DNA from: Candidatus Omnitrophota bacterium | Lineage (GTDB): Bacteria; Omnitrophota; Gorgyraeia; Tantalellales; Tantalellaceae | Assembly: GCA_014728045.1 (NCBI GenBank) | Contig: WJMH01000010.1 | Span: forward strand, 219,461-283,460 | Length of the DNA stretch: 64,000 bases | Direction: 5' to 3' | Shown here: positions 34,893 through 44,493 of the stretch, piece after piece | Layout: every line of letters begins with the position of its first letter | Numbering within the stretch: position 1 is the stretch's first letter | Notes under the pieces: model-generated | Database searches by the model: none | The model's input: the letters and a program-made list of their open reading frames with translations, nothing else | Told to the model about the DNA's origin: nothing | Translations under genes and position numbers: made by a program

Positions 34893-36121
34893 TTCATCCA
34901 GCCTTTTTGTTCACCAGAGGCGGTGGATATTACCAACAGGAACGCCAGAACCCAGAACAATATGGATAATTTGAGCGAAAACAGCTGCGTGTCAAAAAAA
35001 GCGTGTATAAGAAAAGCACTGAACGCGCCAAAAAGGCCTAGCTGTATCATGTTTATCCTGGTCCGGAGCTCTTCAAAACCCTTGGCCAGGAAATTCCATA
35101 CCATCCATATGAACGAGCCCAGACCCAATAGGCCTGTTTCCGCCAGTATCTGCAAATAACAGTTATGGGCATATTGAGCGGAAGAATCGGAATATTTCGG
35201 GAAGTTATCCATAAAAAGCCCCAGCCCCGTCCCGATGACAGGAGAAGACTCGAACATTGACAACGCTACTTTCCATATCCTGAACCTGCCGGCGTCGCCC
35301 CCTTTCTGTATAATAAAGATGAAACGCTGCCTGAGCGCGGGAGTGAAAAGAAGCCCCGCAAGAAACAGCGCTCCCATGATCAGCAAGACCGATCTTGCCC
35401 TCCTCTCGGGGATGAAAAGCCCCAGCATCAGGCAGACCGCCAGGAAGGAAACCCACCCTCCCCTTGAATAAGTAAAGGCAACGTTGATTATCATCAGCAG
35501 CGCAAGTAACGCGCAAAACACCTTTAGGAGCTTTCTCCTCTCCGAGAAGAACATGCCCATGTTCACGAAGAAAGCGACGACCAGATAAGTGGCAAAATCC
35601 GGATGATAGCTGAAGGTGGCCCTCAGGGGCATGCGCCCCCCCACCGGCTTTATGGGAAACCCCCTCAGGAAATCAACTCCGAATATCTTCTGGTATATCC
35701 CGTCAATACATACCAAAAAAGCCGATCCCAGGAAAACGTAAATCAGTGGCCTGAGATGCTCTTTCCTGAGGAATATCCTCGCCAGGTAGAAAAGAAGCAC
35801 ACCTTCACCCCACTTGGTGATAAGCGCCCTCAGGCTCTTGCCGACCAGAGGACCGCTCGCAAAAAGTGAAAGCGCCAAGCACAGATAAAAAATAAGTACC
35901 GCCAGATTGATCCTGTCAGTAAGAAACCTTTTCACCTCACCCAGAGGGGGTGGCTTCAGAAAAGCCTTTATAAGCATCCCTCCGAGGATGCACCCGAAGG
36001 AGATCTCTATGCCGCTGTTTGATATCGGCAGGAAGAAGACCAGGGCGGCAAAAAAGATGAAAATCAGTCTGTCCAGCGTCCCCTGTATCTTGTCCTTGAT
36101 GGATCTATCCAAAAAATTCAA
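34889..36121 (-). CDS. O-antigen ligase or polymerase-like membrane protein (Wzy_C)
   Basis: A 410-residue polytopic protein, about eleven spans. The large periplasmic loop carries RATFSYHPDFATYLV and the conserved VIGTGLGLFMDNFPKYSDSSAQYAHNCYLQ, with histidine before the NxYLQ pattern, typical of the Wzy_C/WaaL family. It either polymerises O units or joins glycan to lipid A-core. WaaL and Wzy cannot be separated by sequence at this level. Confidence 0.85.
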   Translation of the reverse strand: MNFLDRSIKDKIQGTLDRLIFIFFAALVFFLPISNSGIEISFGCILGGMLIKAFLKPPPLGEVKRFLTDRINLAVLIFYLCLALSLFASGPLVGKSLRALITKWGEGVLLFYLARIFLRKEHLRPLIYVFLGSAFLVCIDGIYQKIFGVDFLRGFPIKPVGGRMPLRATFSYHPDFATYLVVAFFVNMGMFFSERRKLLKVFCALLALLMIINVAFTYSRGGWVSFLAVCLMLGLFIPERRARSVLLIMGALFLAGLLFTPALRQRFIFIIQKGGDAGRFRIWKVALSMFESSPVIGTGLGLFMDNFPKYSDSSAQYAHNCYLQILAETGLLGLGSFIWMVWNFLAKGFEELRTRINMIQLGLFGAFSAFLIHAFFDTQLFSLKLSILFWVLAFLLVISTASGEQKGWMK

Positions 36122-36128
36122 ATCGCCC

Positions 36129-37259
36129 TCAGCTCTTTCTGTTGATAAAATCCGTTACCGAGCTTATGATATATTCGACCTTTTCATCTGTCAGCTCCGG
36201 ATATACCGGGAGTGAAAGAACGTGCTCGGCCATTTTCTCCGATACCGGAAAACTGCCTATGGAATACCCCAGGTCCTTATAGCAGGGTTGCAGGTGAAGC
36301 GGTACCGGGTAATATACCCTGGCAGCTATTCCCTTATCCTTGAGATACTGCTTAAGCCCGTTCCTGTCATCAACACGCACCGTGTACTGGTGATACGTGT
36401 GGATATTGCCCTCAGCTACGGCTGGAATAGTTATATCCAGCCCCGAAAAGGCTTCGTCGTACTTCGCGGCTATTCTCTGCCTGCCGCTGAACCATTCATC
36501 AAGTTTGGTAAGCTTGATCCTGAGAATGGCCGCCTGGAGACTGTCCAGGCGTGAATTATATCCTATTTCGTCATGAACATACTGTTCCCGGCTTCCGTGT
36601 ATACGCAGCTTCTTGACGCGTTCAATAATATCCTCACGTGAAGAAACGACCATACCGCCGTCCCCGAAACCGCCGAGGTTCTTGCTGGGAAAAAAACTGA
36701 AGCATCCCGCGTCGCCGAAACTTCCGGCCTTTCTGCCGGTGTGTGTCGCACCGATGGCCTGGGCGCAGTCCTCGACAACTTTGAGCCGGTTCTTTTCCGC
36801 AAGATCCATCAAACTGGTCATATCGGCGCACTGCCCGTAAAGATGGACGGGTATTATCGCCTTGACGCTCCTCTTTTCCGATTCGTCCATATTTTCCAGC
36901 AATCCCCTGACTTTCTCCGGGTCTATATTGTAGGTATCGGGCTCTATATCAACGAAAACAGGTTTCGCCCCGACCATGGAAATGGATTCGGCCGTCGCGA
37001 AAAAAGTAAAAGGCGTGGTGATCACTGTATCACCGGGGCCTATATCCAGCGCTTTTAGCGCGAGTATTATCGCGTCCGTTCCCGAAGCCACTCCCGCGGA
37101 ATGTGAGACCCCAGTATAATCCGCCACCTCGCTCTCCAGCGCCGCCACCTCCGGCGAGAGAATGAAATACTGGCTTTCGACAACTTTCGCGAGAACCTGG
37201 TCTATCTGATCTTTTATCGTCTGGTATTGTGCCTTAAGGTCCAATAACGGTATGTTCAT
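36129..37259 (-). CDS. DegT/DnrJ/EryC1/StrS sugar aminotransferase
   Basis: A 376-residue PLP enzyme that transaminates a keto sugar nucleotide. IPLLDLKAQYQTIKDQI is the usual start, and the Schiff-base lysine is K193 in FSFFPSKNLGGFGDGG. VHLYGQCADM and DCAQAIGATH are family marks. The start at 37259 has GAGGAAAGGG upstream; an earlier in-frame start at 37298 is less likely. The substrate is probably the 4-keto or 3-keto form from RfbB (dTDP) or from a UDP-sugar. Confidence 0.88.
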   Translation of the reverse strand: MNIPLLDLKAQYQTIKDQIDQVLAKVVESQYFILSPEVAALESEVADYTGVSHSAGVASGTDAIILALKALDIGPGDTVITTPFTFFATAESISMVGAKPVFVDIEPDTYNIDPEKVRGLLENMDESEKRSVKAIIPVHLYGQCADMTSLMDLAEKNRLKVVEDCAQAIGATHTGRKAGSFGDAGCFSFFPSKNLGGFGDGGMVVSSREDIIERVKKLRIHGSREQYVHDEIGYNSRLDSLQAAILRIKLTKLDEWFSGRQRIAAKYDEAFSGLDITIPAVAEGNIHTYHQYTVRVDDRNGLKQYLKDKGIAARVYYPVPLHLQPCYKDLGYSIGSFPVSEKMAEHVLSLPVYPELTDEKVEYIISSVTDFINRKS

Positions 37260-37326
37260 CTTTCTTTCCCTTTCCTCTGCTTTTTGCTTATCATTCATAA
37301 GGACTTTCTCCCGTTCTTCAAAATCC

Positions 37327-38253
37327 TCAATTGCCTTTTGCCCATCCTATGGTCTTTTCAAGGCCCTGTTCAAGACCTACGGTCGGCTGCCATCCCAGTT
37401 CTTTTTTCGCTTTGCTGATATCGGGACGTCTCACCTTGGGATCGTTCACAGGAAGGTCCTTGTAAACTATCTCGCTGGAACAGCCTGTTATGGCCTTGAT
37501 CTTCTTAGCGAAATCAAGAACGCTCATCTCATCAGGATTACCCAGGTTAACAGGTTCGTTGAGGGATGATGACATCAGCTTGACTATCCCTTCGACGAGG
37601 TCAGACACGTAACAGAAACTCCTTGTCTGCGACCCGTCACCGTACACCGTAAGAGGTTCATTCTTCAACGCCTGATCAATGAAGGTCGGCACGACCCGAC
37701 CGTCGTTGTGGCGCATACGTTCACCGTAAGTATTGAATATCCTGGCTATCTTGGTATCGATGCCATGGGTCCTGTGATATGCCAGGGTCAGGGCCTCTCC
37801 GAAGCGTTTTGCCTCATCGTAAACCCCTCTGGGCCCTACAGGATTAACGTTGCCCCAGTAGGTCTCAGGCTGCGGGTTGACAAGGGGGTCGCCGTAAACC
37901 TCGGACGTAGATGCCAGAAGAAAACCCGCTCCGTGCTCCTTCGCCACTCCGAGAGAATTATGGGTACCTAAAGATCCGACCTTGAGTGTCTTGATCGGAT
38001 GGTTAAGGTAATCCACCGGGCTGGCGGGAGAGGCAAAATGCAGCACGAAATCTATTTTGCCCTTAACGTAGATATAACGTGAAACATCGTGTTTAATGAA
38101 CTCGAAATCTTCGTTCCCGGAAAGATGCGCTATGTTCTCAGTATTACCCGTTATAAGGTTATCCATACAGACGACCTTATGTCCATCTTTCAGGAGCTTT
38201 TCCGAGAGATGTGACCCGATAAATCCGGCACCTCCGGTCAAAAGTATCCGCAT
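37327..38253 (-). CDS. uxs: UDP-glucuronate decarboxylase (UDP-xylose synthase)
   Basis: A 308-residue [23 protein letters not shown], the UXS-type [21 protein letters not shown] and catalytic Y145/K149 in GVYDEAKR, then [18 protein letters not shown]. It converts UDP-glucuronate to UDP-xylose. UDP-glucuronate is supplied by ugd in the same run. It overlaps the carbamoyltransferase by 16 bases. Confidence 0.92.
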   Translation of the reverse strand: MRILLTGGAGFIGSHLSEKLLKDGHKVVCMDNLITGNTENIAHLSGNEDFEFIKHDVSRYIYVKGKIDFVLHFASPASPVDYLNHPIKTLKVGSLGTHNSLGVAKEHGAGFLLASTSEVYGDPLVNPQPETYWGNVNPVGPRGVYDEAKRFGEALTLAYHRTHGIDTKIARIFNTYGERMRHNDGRVVPTFIDQALKNEPLTVYGDGSQTRSFCYVSDLVEGIVKLMSSSLNEPVNLGNPDEMSVLDFAKKIKAITGCSSEIVYKDLPVNDPKVRRPDISKAKKELGWQPTVGLEQGLEKTIGWAKGN

Positions 38254-39980
38254 GTTACGATCTCCTCTTTTTTTGCGTTGCGTTTACGGTTGTCTTCCTT
38301 GCGTATCAGAAAACGATCCATTACCAGGTAATCGATACCTGTCCCCATAAAGCAATTATAAGCTTCTCCGGGGGTGCATACTATGGGCTCGCCCTTTATG
38401 TTGAAGGAGGTATTCACCAGCATCGGGCATCCATGTCGCTGAAAAAACTTCTTGAGAAGACCGTGGAACATGGGGTTTCCGGATTCTGTAACGGTCTGTA
38501 CCCGCGAGGTATAATCGATATGAGTGACCGCGGCTACCTCCGACCTCCTTATGCGGAGCTTATCCATACCCTTCAGCTTCCCATTGACCGCACCGTTCAG
38601 TCTCTTCTGTTCATTAAGGCCTACCGCGAAAAGCATATAAGGACTTTCCCCCCGCATCCGGAAATAATCCCCGCGCCTTTCAAAAAGCACGCTGGGAGCG
38701 AAGGGCCTGAACGGCTCCCTGTACTTGACCCTGTCGTTGATCACCGACTGCATCTGCCTGCAGCGGGGATCGGCAAGTATGCTTCTTGAACCCAGGGCTC
38801 TGGGACCATACTCCATCCTCCCCTGGAACCATCCGATTATGTTCTGCCCCGCGAGCAGGTCCGCGACAGTATCAAGGAGTTCCTCGGTGTCCATCTTGCG
38901 GTGAACTATATCGTTCTCAACAAGATATGCTTCGATCTGTTCCTGGGTGTAGGACGGTCCAAGCAGGCTCATGTTCTGCGCATCGGAAGAACCACTTGTC
39001 TTTCTTGCTCCACGGAGGCTGCCGTAATAGGCTGCCAATGCCGCTCCCAGCGCTCCCCCCTCATCTCCGGAGGAGGGTTGTATCCAGATGCCTTCGAAAC
39101 AACCCTCCTCCAGGAGCTTCCCGTTGGAAACACAGTTCAAGGCAACCGATCCGGCCATACACAGATGCCTGAGACCGGTCTTCTCTTTCGCGCGCAAGAC
39201 TATGGCCTTGACCGCCATCTCCGTGACGATCTGGACGGACCTGGCCAGGTCCATGTGCTTTTTCTCTATTTTCTCCCAGGGCCTTCTCCGGACTCCGTCG
39301 AACAGCTCATCGAATTTACCGTTAGTCAGAGAGTGCACGCATCTTTCGTCGAAATAAGAACCATCTAGGCTGAAAGTGCCGTCCTCTTCTATCTTCAGTA
39401 TATTGTCAAGTATGGTATCGACATACGTTCCTTCCCCGTAAGGGGCAAGGCCCATGAGCTTATATTCGTCGGCATTGACGCTGAACCCGCAATAATGCGT
39501 GAAGGCAGAATAAAGCAGCCCCAGCGAATCCGGGGATCTCATTTCTTCGAGCGTCACCAGGGAATTGCCCCTTCCCAGGGACAAACTGCCGGTCACCTCA
39601 GAGGAAATATCGTCAAGTGTCACAACGGCGGCTTGTTCATAAGGCGAAGGATAGAACGCGCTGGAAGCGTGGGATCTATAGTGGTCGATAAAAAGCACCT
39701 TTCCCCTGAAACCGAGATCTTCGCGAATGCGTTTTTCCGCGATTTCACGGTTCTCCGTGCCGTGGAAAGCTACCGCGTCCAGTTCTTCTGCGCGTATACC
39801 CGCTTCTTTCAGACAGTATCCCGCAGCCCGGCAGGGAAAAGAACCGTCATGCTTTTTTCTGGTGAACCTCTCCTCCTGGGCCGCGGCCACTATCGCGCCG
39901 TCCTTGATAAGAGCCGCCGCCGAATCCCGGAAAAAAGCCGAAAGGCCCAATATATAAATGGAACTATTCATCATGATCAT
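38238..39980 (-). CDS. NodU/CmcH-family O-carbamoyltransferase
   Basis: A 580-residue protein with an N-terminal Kae1-like ATPase domain ([42 protein letters not shown]) and a C-terminal YrdC-like domain. It carbamoylates a sugar hydroxyl using carbamoyl phosphate and ATP. R18 sits where relatives usually have histidine (HDSA or HDAS). [19 protein letters not shown] is another family segment. The start at 39980 shares a base with the epimerase stop (TAATG). A polysaccharide sugar is the likely substrate. Confidence 0.9.
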   Translation of the reverse strand: MIMMNSSIYILGLSAFFRDSAAALIKDGAIVAAAQEERFTRKKHDGSFPCRAAGYCLKEAGIRAEELDAVAFHGTENREIAEKRIREDLGFRGKVLFIDHYRSHASSAFYPSPYEQAAVVTLDDISSEVTGSLSLGRGNSLVTLEEMRSPDSLGLLYSAFTHYCGFSVNADEYKLMGLAPYGEGTYVDTILDNILKIEEDGTFSLDGSYFDERCVHSLTNGKFDELFDGVRRRPWEKIEKKHMDLARSVQIVTEMAVKAIVLRAKEKTGLRHLCMAGSVALNCVSNGKLLEEGCFEGIWIQPSSGDEGGALGAALAAYYGSLRGARKTSGSSDAQNMSLLGPSYTQEQIEAYLVENDIVHRKMDTEELLDTVADLLAGQNIIGWFQGRMEYGPRALGSRSILADPRCRQMQSVINDRVKYREPFRPFAPSVLFERRGDYFRMRGESPYMLFAVGLNEQKRLNGAVNGKLKGMDKLRIRRSEVAAVTHIDYTSRVQTVTESGNPMFHGLLKKFFQRHGCPMLVNTSFNIKGEPIVCTPGEAYNCFMGTGIDYLVMDRFLIRKEDNRKRNAKKEEIVTCGYF

Positions 39981-40918
39981 TACTTGCGGTGTTTATTTAC
40001 GAACCACTCCACCGTCTTTTCCAGGCCTTCATGAAAACCCACAAATGACCTGATCTTTAACTTCTCTTTCAGTCTGGTGACATCAGCGAACGTCCTGTCC
40101 ACATCGCCCGGCCTTCTGGGACCGTGAACGGATTCAATATCCTTGCCCATTATCTTCTTAAGTTCCTCGGCCACTTCATTAACCGAATGGTCAGAACCGC
40201 AGGCCACGTTGAGGACCTCTCCTTCGACCCCTTCGGCCTCACAAGCGGCCAGATTGGCATCAACCACGTTGGACACATAGGTAAAATCCCTTGACTGTGA
40301 ACCATCGCCGTCGATCATGCACGGCTGGTCATTGGAGAGCCTTTCAATAAAAGCCGGGATTACCGCCGAATACTTGGATTCGGGATTCTGCCGGGGACCG
40401 AACACGTTGAAATACCTGAGAGAGACCGTTGAAAGCCCCAGGGTCTTGCTGAACATCCTGCAGTAATATTCGGCAGCAAGCTTGCTGACCGCGTAGGGCG
40501 ATATCGGCTGGGGGGCGAAAGACTCTTGCTGGGGATAATCCCTGCGATCGCCGTAAACGGAACTACTGGAAGCGTACACCACCCTTCTAACACCCGATTC
40601 TTTCGCTGCCATTAGAAAGTTCAAAGTACCGTTGACATTTACGTCGTTGGTCGGCACCGGCCTCTCGACGCTCTTGGCAACACTGCGAAGCGCCGCCTGG
40701 TGCAGAACGAAATCAATGCCACGAAGAGCTTCCCGCGCGTCCTCTTCGGAACGTATATCACCCTTTCGGAAATCTATTTTCCCCATAAACGGAGCAAGGT
40801 TCTCTTCTCTGCCCGTGGAAAGATCATCAAGCACCCTTACGTCCTTGCCCTGCCTGAGGAGTTCCTCGGTGATATTGGAACCTATGAATCCAGCTCCTCC
40901 GGTCACCAGATATTTCAT
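39980..40918 (-). CDS. NAD-dependent UDP-hexose 4-epimerase (GalE/WbpP-like)
   Basis: A 312-residue SDR with [39 protein letters not shown] and Y142/K146 in SPYAVSKLAAE. FGPRQNPESKYSAVIPAF resembles the UDP-GlcNAc C4-epimerase WbpP. That points to UDP-GlcNAc/GlcNAcA to the galacto form, in keeping with the wbpA-like neighbour. UDP-glucose epimerase activity cannot be excluded. Confidence 0.88.
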   Translation of the reverse strand: MKYLVTGGAGFIGSNITEELLRQGKDVRVLDDLSTGREENLAPFMGKIDFRKGDIRSEEDAREALRGIDFVLHQAALRSVAKSVERPVPTNDVNVNGTLNFLMAAKESGVRRVVYASSSSVYGDRRDYPQQESFAPQPISPYAVSKLAAEYYCRMFSKTLGLSTVSLRYFNVFGPRQNPESKYSAVIPAFIERLSNDQPCMIDGDGSQSRDFTYVSNVVDANLAACEAEGVEGEVLNVACGSDHSVNEVAEELKKIMGKDIESVHGPRRPGDVDRTFADVTRLKEKLKIRSFVGFHEGLEKTVEWFVNKHRK

Positions 40919-40939
40919 TATAAAGTCTCCTTTATCCTT

Positions 40940-42253
40940 CTACAGTTTTATTATATTGTCCGATTTAATGCTCTTCTCTTCCAGAACGTTCCTTGTATCA
41001 AAAACGAGTTTTGAATTACGAACTATCTTCGCATAATCAAGGTCACTATGGTCTGTCGCAATGAGCACTATATCCTGCTTTTTCAGTAGCCCGGGAGTTA
41101 GGTTGACGGACCTTGACCTTATCCCTGATATATCCAGATAAGGTATGTACGGGTCGTGATATTTTACCCCGGCTTTTCTCTTCTGGAGCGCGGATATCAT
41201 GTCAAGTGCGGGAGATTCCCTCAGGTCGTTCACGTCCTTCTTGTAGGTGACCCCGACTACCAGCACCTTGGCATCTTCCAGTTTCTGCCCCCTCTTTTTA
41301 AGTATCCTGCCTATCCTCCTGACAACATGGACGGGCATCATGCGATTGATCTGGGCGGCAAGATCGATCATTTCAGTGCGAAATCCCACTGTTCGCGCCT
41401 TCCAGGAAAGATACATCGGATCGGCGGGTATGCAGTGGCCTCCTATGCCAGGACCCGGGTAAAAAGGCATGAACCCGAACGGTTTGGTAGATGCGGCACT
41501 TATAACCTCCCAAACATCGATATCCAGCTTGTCACAGAGCATGGCGAACTCGTTTATAAGAGCTATGTTGACTATCCTGAAAGTGTTCTCCAGCAGTTTG
41601 GTCACCTCCGCGACCTCCGTCTTTGAGACCCCCACCACTTTTTTCACTACTTTCGAGTATAAAAGCTCACCAAGCTTTGTAGAGCTGTCGGTCAACCCGC
41701 CCACCACCTTCGGTATATTGGTGAACCCGTATTTCTTGTTGCCCGGATCTATCCTTTCGGGAGAGAACGCAAGAAAGAAGTCCTCATCCAAGACACACCC
41801 GCTCTTCAGAAGCTCGGGAAGGATCTTGTCCCTCGTCGTGCCCGGATAGGTTGTACTTTCGACCACTATGAGCTGTCCCGGACGCATCCTTGAACTCAGC
41901 GTTTTGCTCGCCCTTATGATGTATGAGATGTCCGGGTCCTTTATCTTCCTTAAAGGCGTGGGAACGCATATTATTATCACGTCCGAGGACGAAAGCACTT
42001 TGTCTTTTGTTGTGGGCGTGAATTCCCCTTTTTTAAATATCTTGCGTATCTCCTCGCAGGAGATATCGTTTATGTAGGACTCTTTCTTCCTGAGTTTTCT
42101 TATCCTTTTTTCACTGGTATCGAACCCGATGACCGTAAAGCCCTTCTTGCAGAACTCCAGGGCTATGGGCAAACCCACATAACCGAGCCCCACCACGGTG
42201 ACTACCGCTGTTTTCTCGCGTATTTTTTTCTTTAGAGCGTTAAAATTGTTCAT
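40940..42253 (-). CDS. UDP-N-acetylhexosamine 6-dehydrogenase (WbpA/TviB-like)
   Basis: A 437-residue NAD-dependent dehydrogenase: VVGLGYVGLPIALEF, the central helix with KLLENTFRIVNIALINE, and catalytic C274 in GPGIGGHCIPADP. The IGGHCIP form and PGTTRDK motif favour the UDP-GlcNAc type that makes UDP-GlcNAcA rather than UDP-glucose. It lies next to the WbpP-like epimerase, 10 bases after rfbB. A second, Ugd-type dehydrogenase is encoded nearby. Confidence 0.88.
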   Translation of the reverse strand: MNNFNALKKKIREKTAVVTVVGLGYVGLPIALEFCKKGFTVIGFDTSEKRIRKLRKKESYINDISCEEIRKIFKKGEFTPTTKDKVLSSSDVIIICVPTPLRKIKDPDISYIIRASKTLSSRMRPGQLIVVESTTYPGTTRDKILPELLKSGCVLDEDFFLAFSPERIDPGNKKYGFTNIPKVVGGLTDSSTKLGELLYSKVVKKVVGVSKTEVAEVTKLLENTFRIVNIALINEFAMLCDKLDIDVWEVISAASTKPFGFMPFYPGPGIGGHCIPADPMYLSWKARTVGFRTEMIDLAAQINRMMPVHVVRRIGRILKKRGQKLEDAKVLVVGVTYKKDVNDLRESPALDMISALQKRKAGVKYHDPYIPYLDISGIRSRSVNLTPGLLKKQDIVLIATDHSDLDYAKIVRNSKLVFDTRNVLEEKSIKSDNIIKL

Positions 42254-42263
42254 GAACCCGTCC

Positions 42264-43241
42264 TCACCATTCTATGATCTCAGCCTTCTGTTTAAGAGTT
42301 TTCCACCATTTGCGGTTATTCTCGTACCATTCTATGGTCCTTTTGAGGTTTTCCTCAAAGCTTTTTCCCGGGCTCCAGCCGAGCTGTTTGACCTTTGTAC
42401 TGTCCAGCGCGTAACGCCTGTCATGACCCGGGCGGTCGTTGACATATTCGATCATGTCCCTGCTCTTACCCATGGCGGCGAGTATCTTGTCGGTAAGCTC
42501 AAGGTTGCTGAGAAGGTTACCCCCTCCGATATTGTAGATCTGGCCCACATCACCCTTATGCAATACGAGGTCTATCGCACTGCAGTTATCCTCAACATAC
42601 AGCCAGTCCCTGATATTACCCCCGTCCCCGTAAAGGGGTACTTTACGCGATTCAAGCAGGTTCGTGATAAAAAGCGGGACGACCTTCTCAGGATACTGAT
42701 ATGGCCCGAAATTATTCGAGCTCCTTACAACGACGACCGGCAAGCCGTAGGTCTTATGATAAGAGAGGGCCAGGAGGTCCCCCGCTGCCTTGGTGGCCGA
42801 ATAAGGGCTTCTGGGAAAGAGCGGATCGGTTTCCTTGGACAGGCCCTCTTCCACGCTTCCATATACCTCATCGGTGCCTATCTGGAGGAACCTGCTGACC
42901 TTGGCCCTTCTGGAGGCTTCCAGAAGCGTTTTCACGCCGAGAACGTTGGTCCGGATAAAGTCATCGGGATATTTTATGGACCTGTCGACATGCGTCTCCG
43001 CTGCGAAATTGACCACCGCATCAGCGTCACGCACCATGTCATCCACCAGCTTCTCGTCACAGATATCCCCCTGCACGAAAGTATACCTGGAGTCCGCGGC
43101 AACATCCTTGAGGTTATCGGGGTTACCGCAGTAGGTCAGCTTATCGAGATTGGTTATACGGGCGTCCTTGTAGCGGCCTAAAAGTAACTTTATGAAATTG
43201 GACCCTATGAACCCGCATCCGCCTGTAACAAGTAATCTCAT
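42264..43241 (-). CDS. rfbB: dTDP-glucose 4,6-dehydratase
   Basis: A 325-residue SDR with GGCGFIGSNFIKLLL, the dehydratase loop TDEVYG (123-128) and Y147/K151 in SPYSATKAAGD. DRPGHDRRYALD is the usual C-terminal motif. It makes dTDP-4-keto-6-deoxyglucose. It overlaps rfbA by four bases. Confidence 0.94.
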   Translation of the reverse strand: MRLLVTGGCGFIGSNFIKLLLGRYKDARITNLDKLTYCGNPDNLKDVAADSRYTFVQGDICDEKLVDDMVRDADAVVNFAAETHVDRSIKYPDDFIRTNVLGVKTLLEASRRAKVSRFLQIGTDEVYGSVEEGLSKETDPLFPRSPYSATKAAGDLLALSYHKTYGLPVVVVRSSNNFGPYQYPEKVVPLFITNLLESRKVPLYGDGGNIRDWLYVEDNCSAIDLVLHKGDVGQIYNIGGGNLLSNLELTDKILAAMGKSRDMIEYVNDRPGHDRRYALDSTKVKQLGWSPGKSFEENLKRTIEWYENNRKWWKTLKQKAEIIEW

Positions 43242-43978
43242 GATATCCCTCCGGAGGATTTTCTTACCTTATCAGCGACCAGCTGGTTGGCCCTCAAAAG
43301 GGAATCGAAGGTCCCCGCATCCGTCCACCAACCGTCGATCTTTGAATATTCAAGCTGGTCTTTTTCAAGATACATGTTATTCACGTCAGTTATCTCAAGC
43401 TCGCCTCGGTCGGAAGGCTCGAGACTGTCAATAAAATCGAACACCTGATCATCGTACATATAAACACCGCTGACCGCGAAATTTGACTGGGGTTTCTTAG
43501 GCTTTTCGTGGATACGCACGATCCTCTCCTGGTCGAATTCCACGACCCCGAACCGTTCCGGGTGTTCCACGTCCTTTAAAAGTACCCTGCCTCCCCGCTC
43601 CTGCTCGCTGAAAGCTTTCACTTGATCAGAAATGCCCTTCTCGAGTATATTATCGCCAAGAATGACCACGAGGCGGTCACCTTCCGCGAAATGCCTCGCA
43701 AGCCCCAGGGCCTCTGCTATGCCGCCTTCTTTCTCCTGGTAGGCGTAATTGATCCCTTTAAGACCGAACTCATGCCCGTTACCCAAAAGCCGGAGAAAAT
43801 TGCCGGCATGATCCCCCCCGGTCACCACCATGATCTCGCTTATACCCGCATCCACGAGCGTCCTTATCGGATAATAGATCATGGGTTTGTTATAAACCGG
43901 CAGAAGATGCTTGTTGGTTATCTTGGTTAGCGGGAACAGGCGTGTCCCCAGGCCTCCTGCAAGTACTACGCCTTTCAT
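43238..43978 (-). CDS. rfbA: Glucose-1-phosphate thymidylyltransferase, short form
   Basis: A 246-residue nucleotidyltransferase: VVLAGGLGTRLFPLTKITNK, the KHLLPVYNKPMIYYPI segment and EKPKKPQSNFAVSGVYMYD. It makes dTDP-glucose. It is about 45 residues shorter than E. coli RmlA, lacking much of the C-terminal dimer/allosteric part, as in several archaeal-type enzymes. Product inhibition by dTDP-rhamnose may therefore be absent. Confidence 0.92.
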   Translation of the reverse strand: MKGVVLAGGLGTRLFPLTKITNKHLLPVYNKPMIYYPIRTLVDAGISEIMVVTGGDHAGNFLRLLGNGHEFGLKGINYAYQEKEGGIAEALGLARHFAEGDRLVVILGDNILEKGISDQVKAFSEQERGGRVLLKDVEHPERFGVVEFDQERIVRIHEKPKKPQSNFAVSGVYMYDDQVFDFIDSLEPSDRGELEITDVNNMYLEKDQLEYSKIDGWWTDAGTFDSLLRANQLVADKVRKSSGGIS

Positions 43979-44007
43979 GTCATCTCCCCTGTTTCCTGTC
44001 GGTGAAC

Positions 44008-44460
44008 TTACTGATCCTTCTTCCAGTCGAACGGTATATCGTTATCAAAAGCGTCCACCCTGTATTCATCGGGGTCGGACGGGTCATACGGTTCGGTGAC
44101 CGTATTTATGACCACCGCCTCATCGGCACTTATGCATTTAAACCCGTGATATACTCCGGGCGGTATCTGTATGAGCATGGGATTATCAAGGCTTATTATG
44201 TATTCTTCGACCTTGCCGCGAGTGGGCGATCCCTCCCGGCCGTCATAAAGCCCCAGACGCATTTTCCCGCTTATGCAGGTGAAATTGTCGGTCTGCTTCT
44301 TATGGTAATGCCAGGCTTTCACTATGCCGGGTAAAGCCGTCGTCATGTACACCTGTCCGAATTTCTGGAAGATATCGTCATCACACCGCAGTATTTCCAT
44401 TAACCTCCCGCGCTCATCCGGAATAACCTTGAGTTTTTTTACATTGACTCCTTCTATCAT
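44008..44460 (-). CDS. RmlC-like cupin (dTDP-4-keto-6-deoxyglucose epimerase family)
   Basis: A 150-residue single cupin: ERGRLMEIL, KAWHYHKKQTDNFTCISGKM, IPPGVYHGF and TEPYDPSDPDEYR. It belongs near the 3,5-epimerases (RmlC) but has AWHYH where RmlC usually has RGLHYQ. It might be a 3,5-epimerase or a 3,4-ketoisomerase of the FdtA kind. The ATG at 44460 has GGGGAG five bases before; the GTG at 44463 is less likely. No rfbD follows. Confidence 0.8.
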   Translation of the reverse strand: MIEGVNVKKLKVIPDERGRLMEILRCDDDIFQKFGQVYMTTALPGIVKAWHYHKKQTDNFTCISGKMRLGLYDGREGSPTRGKVEEYIISLDNPMLIQIPPGVYHGFKCISADEAVVINTVTEPYDPSDPDEYRVDAFDNDIPFDWKKDQ

Positions 44461-44493
44461 CACACTCCCCGCGCGATCAGGAACGCTCCGGGC

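Noticed and set aside
42198..43181. Plus-strand open frame of 327 codons
   Set aside because: Antisense of rfbB; no motif and no ribosome-binding site.
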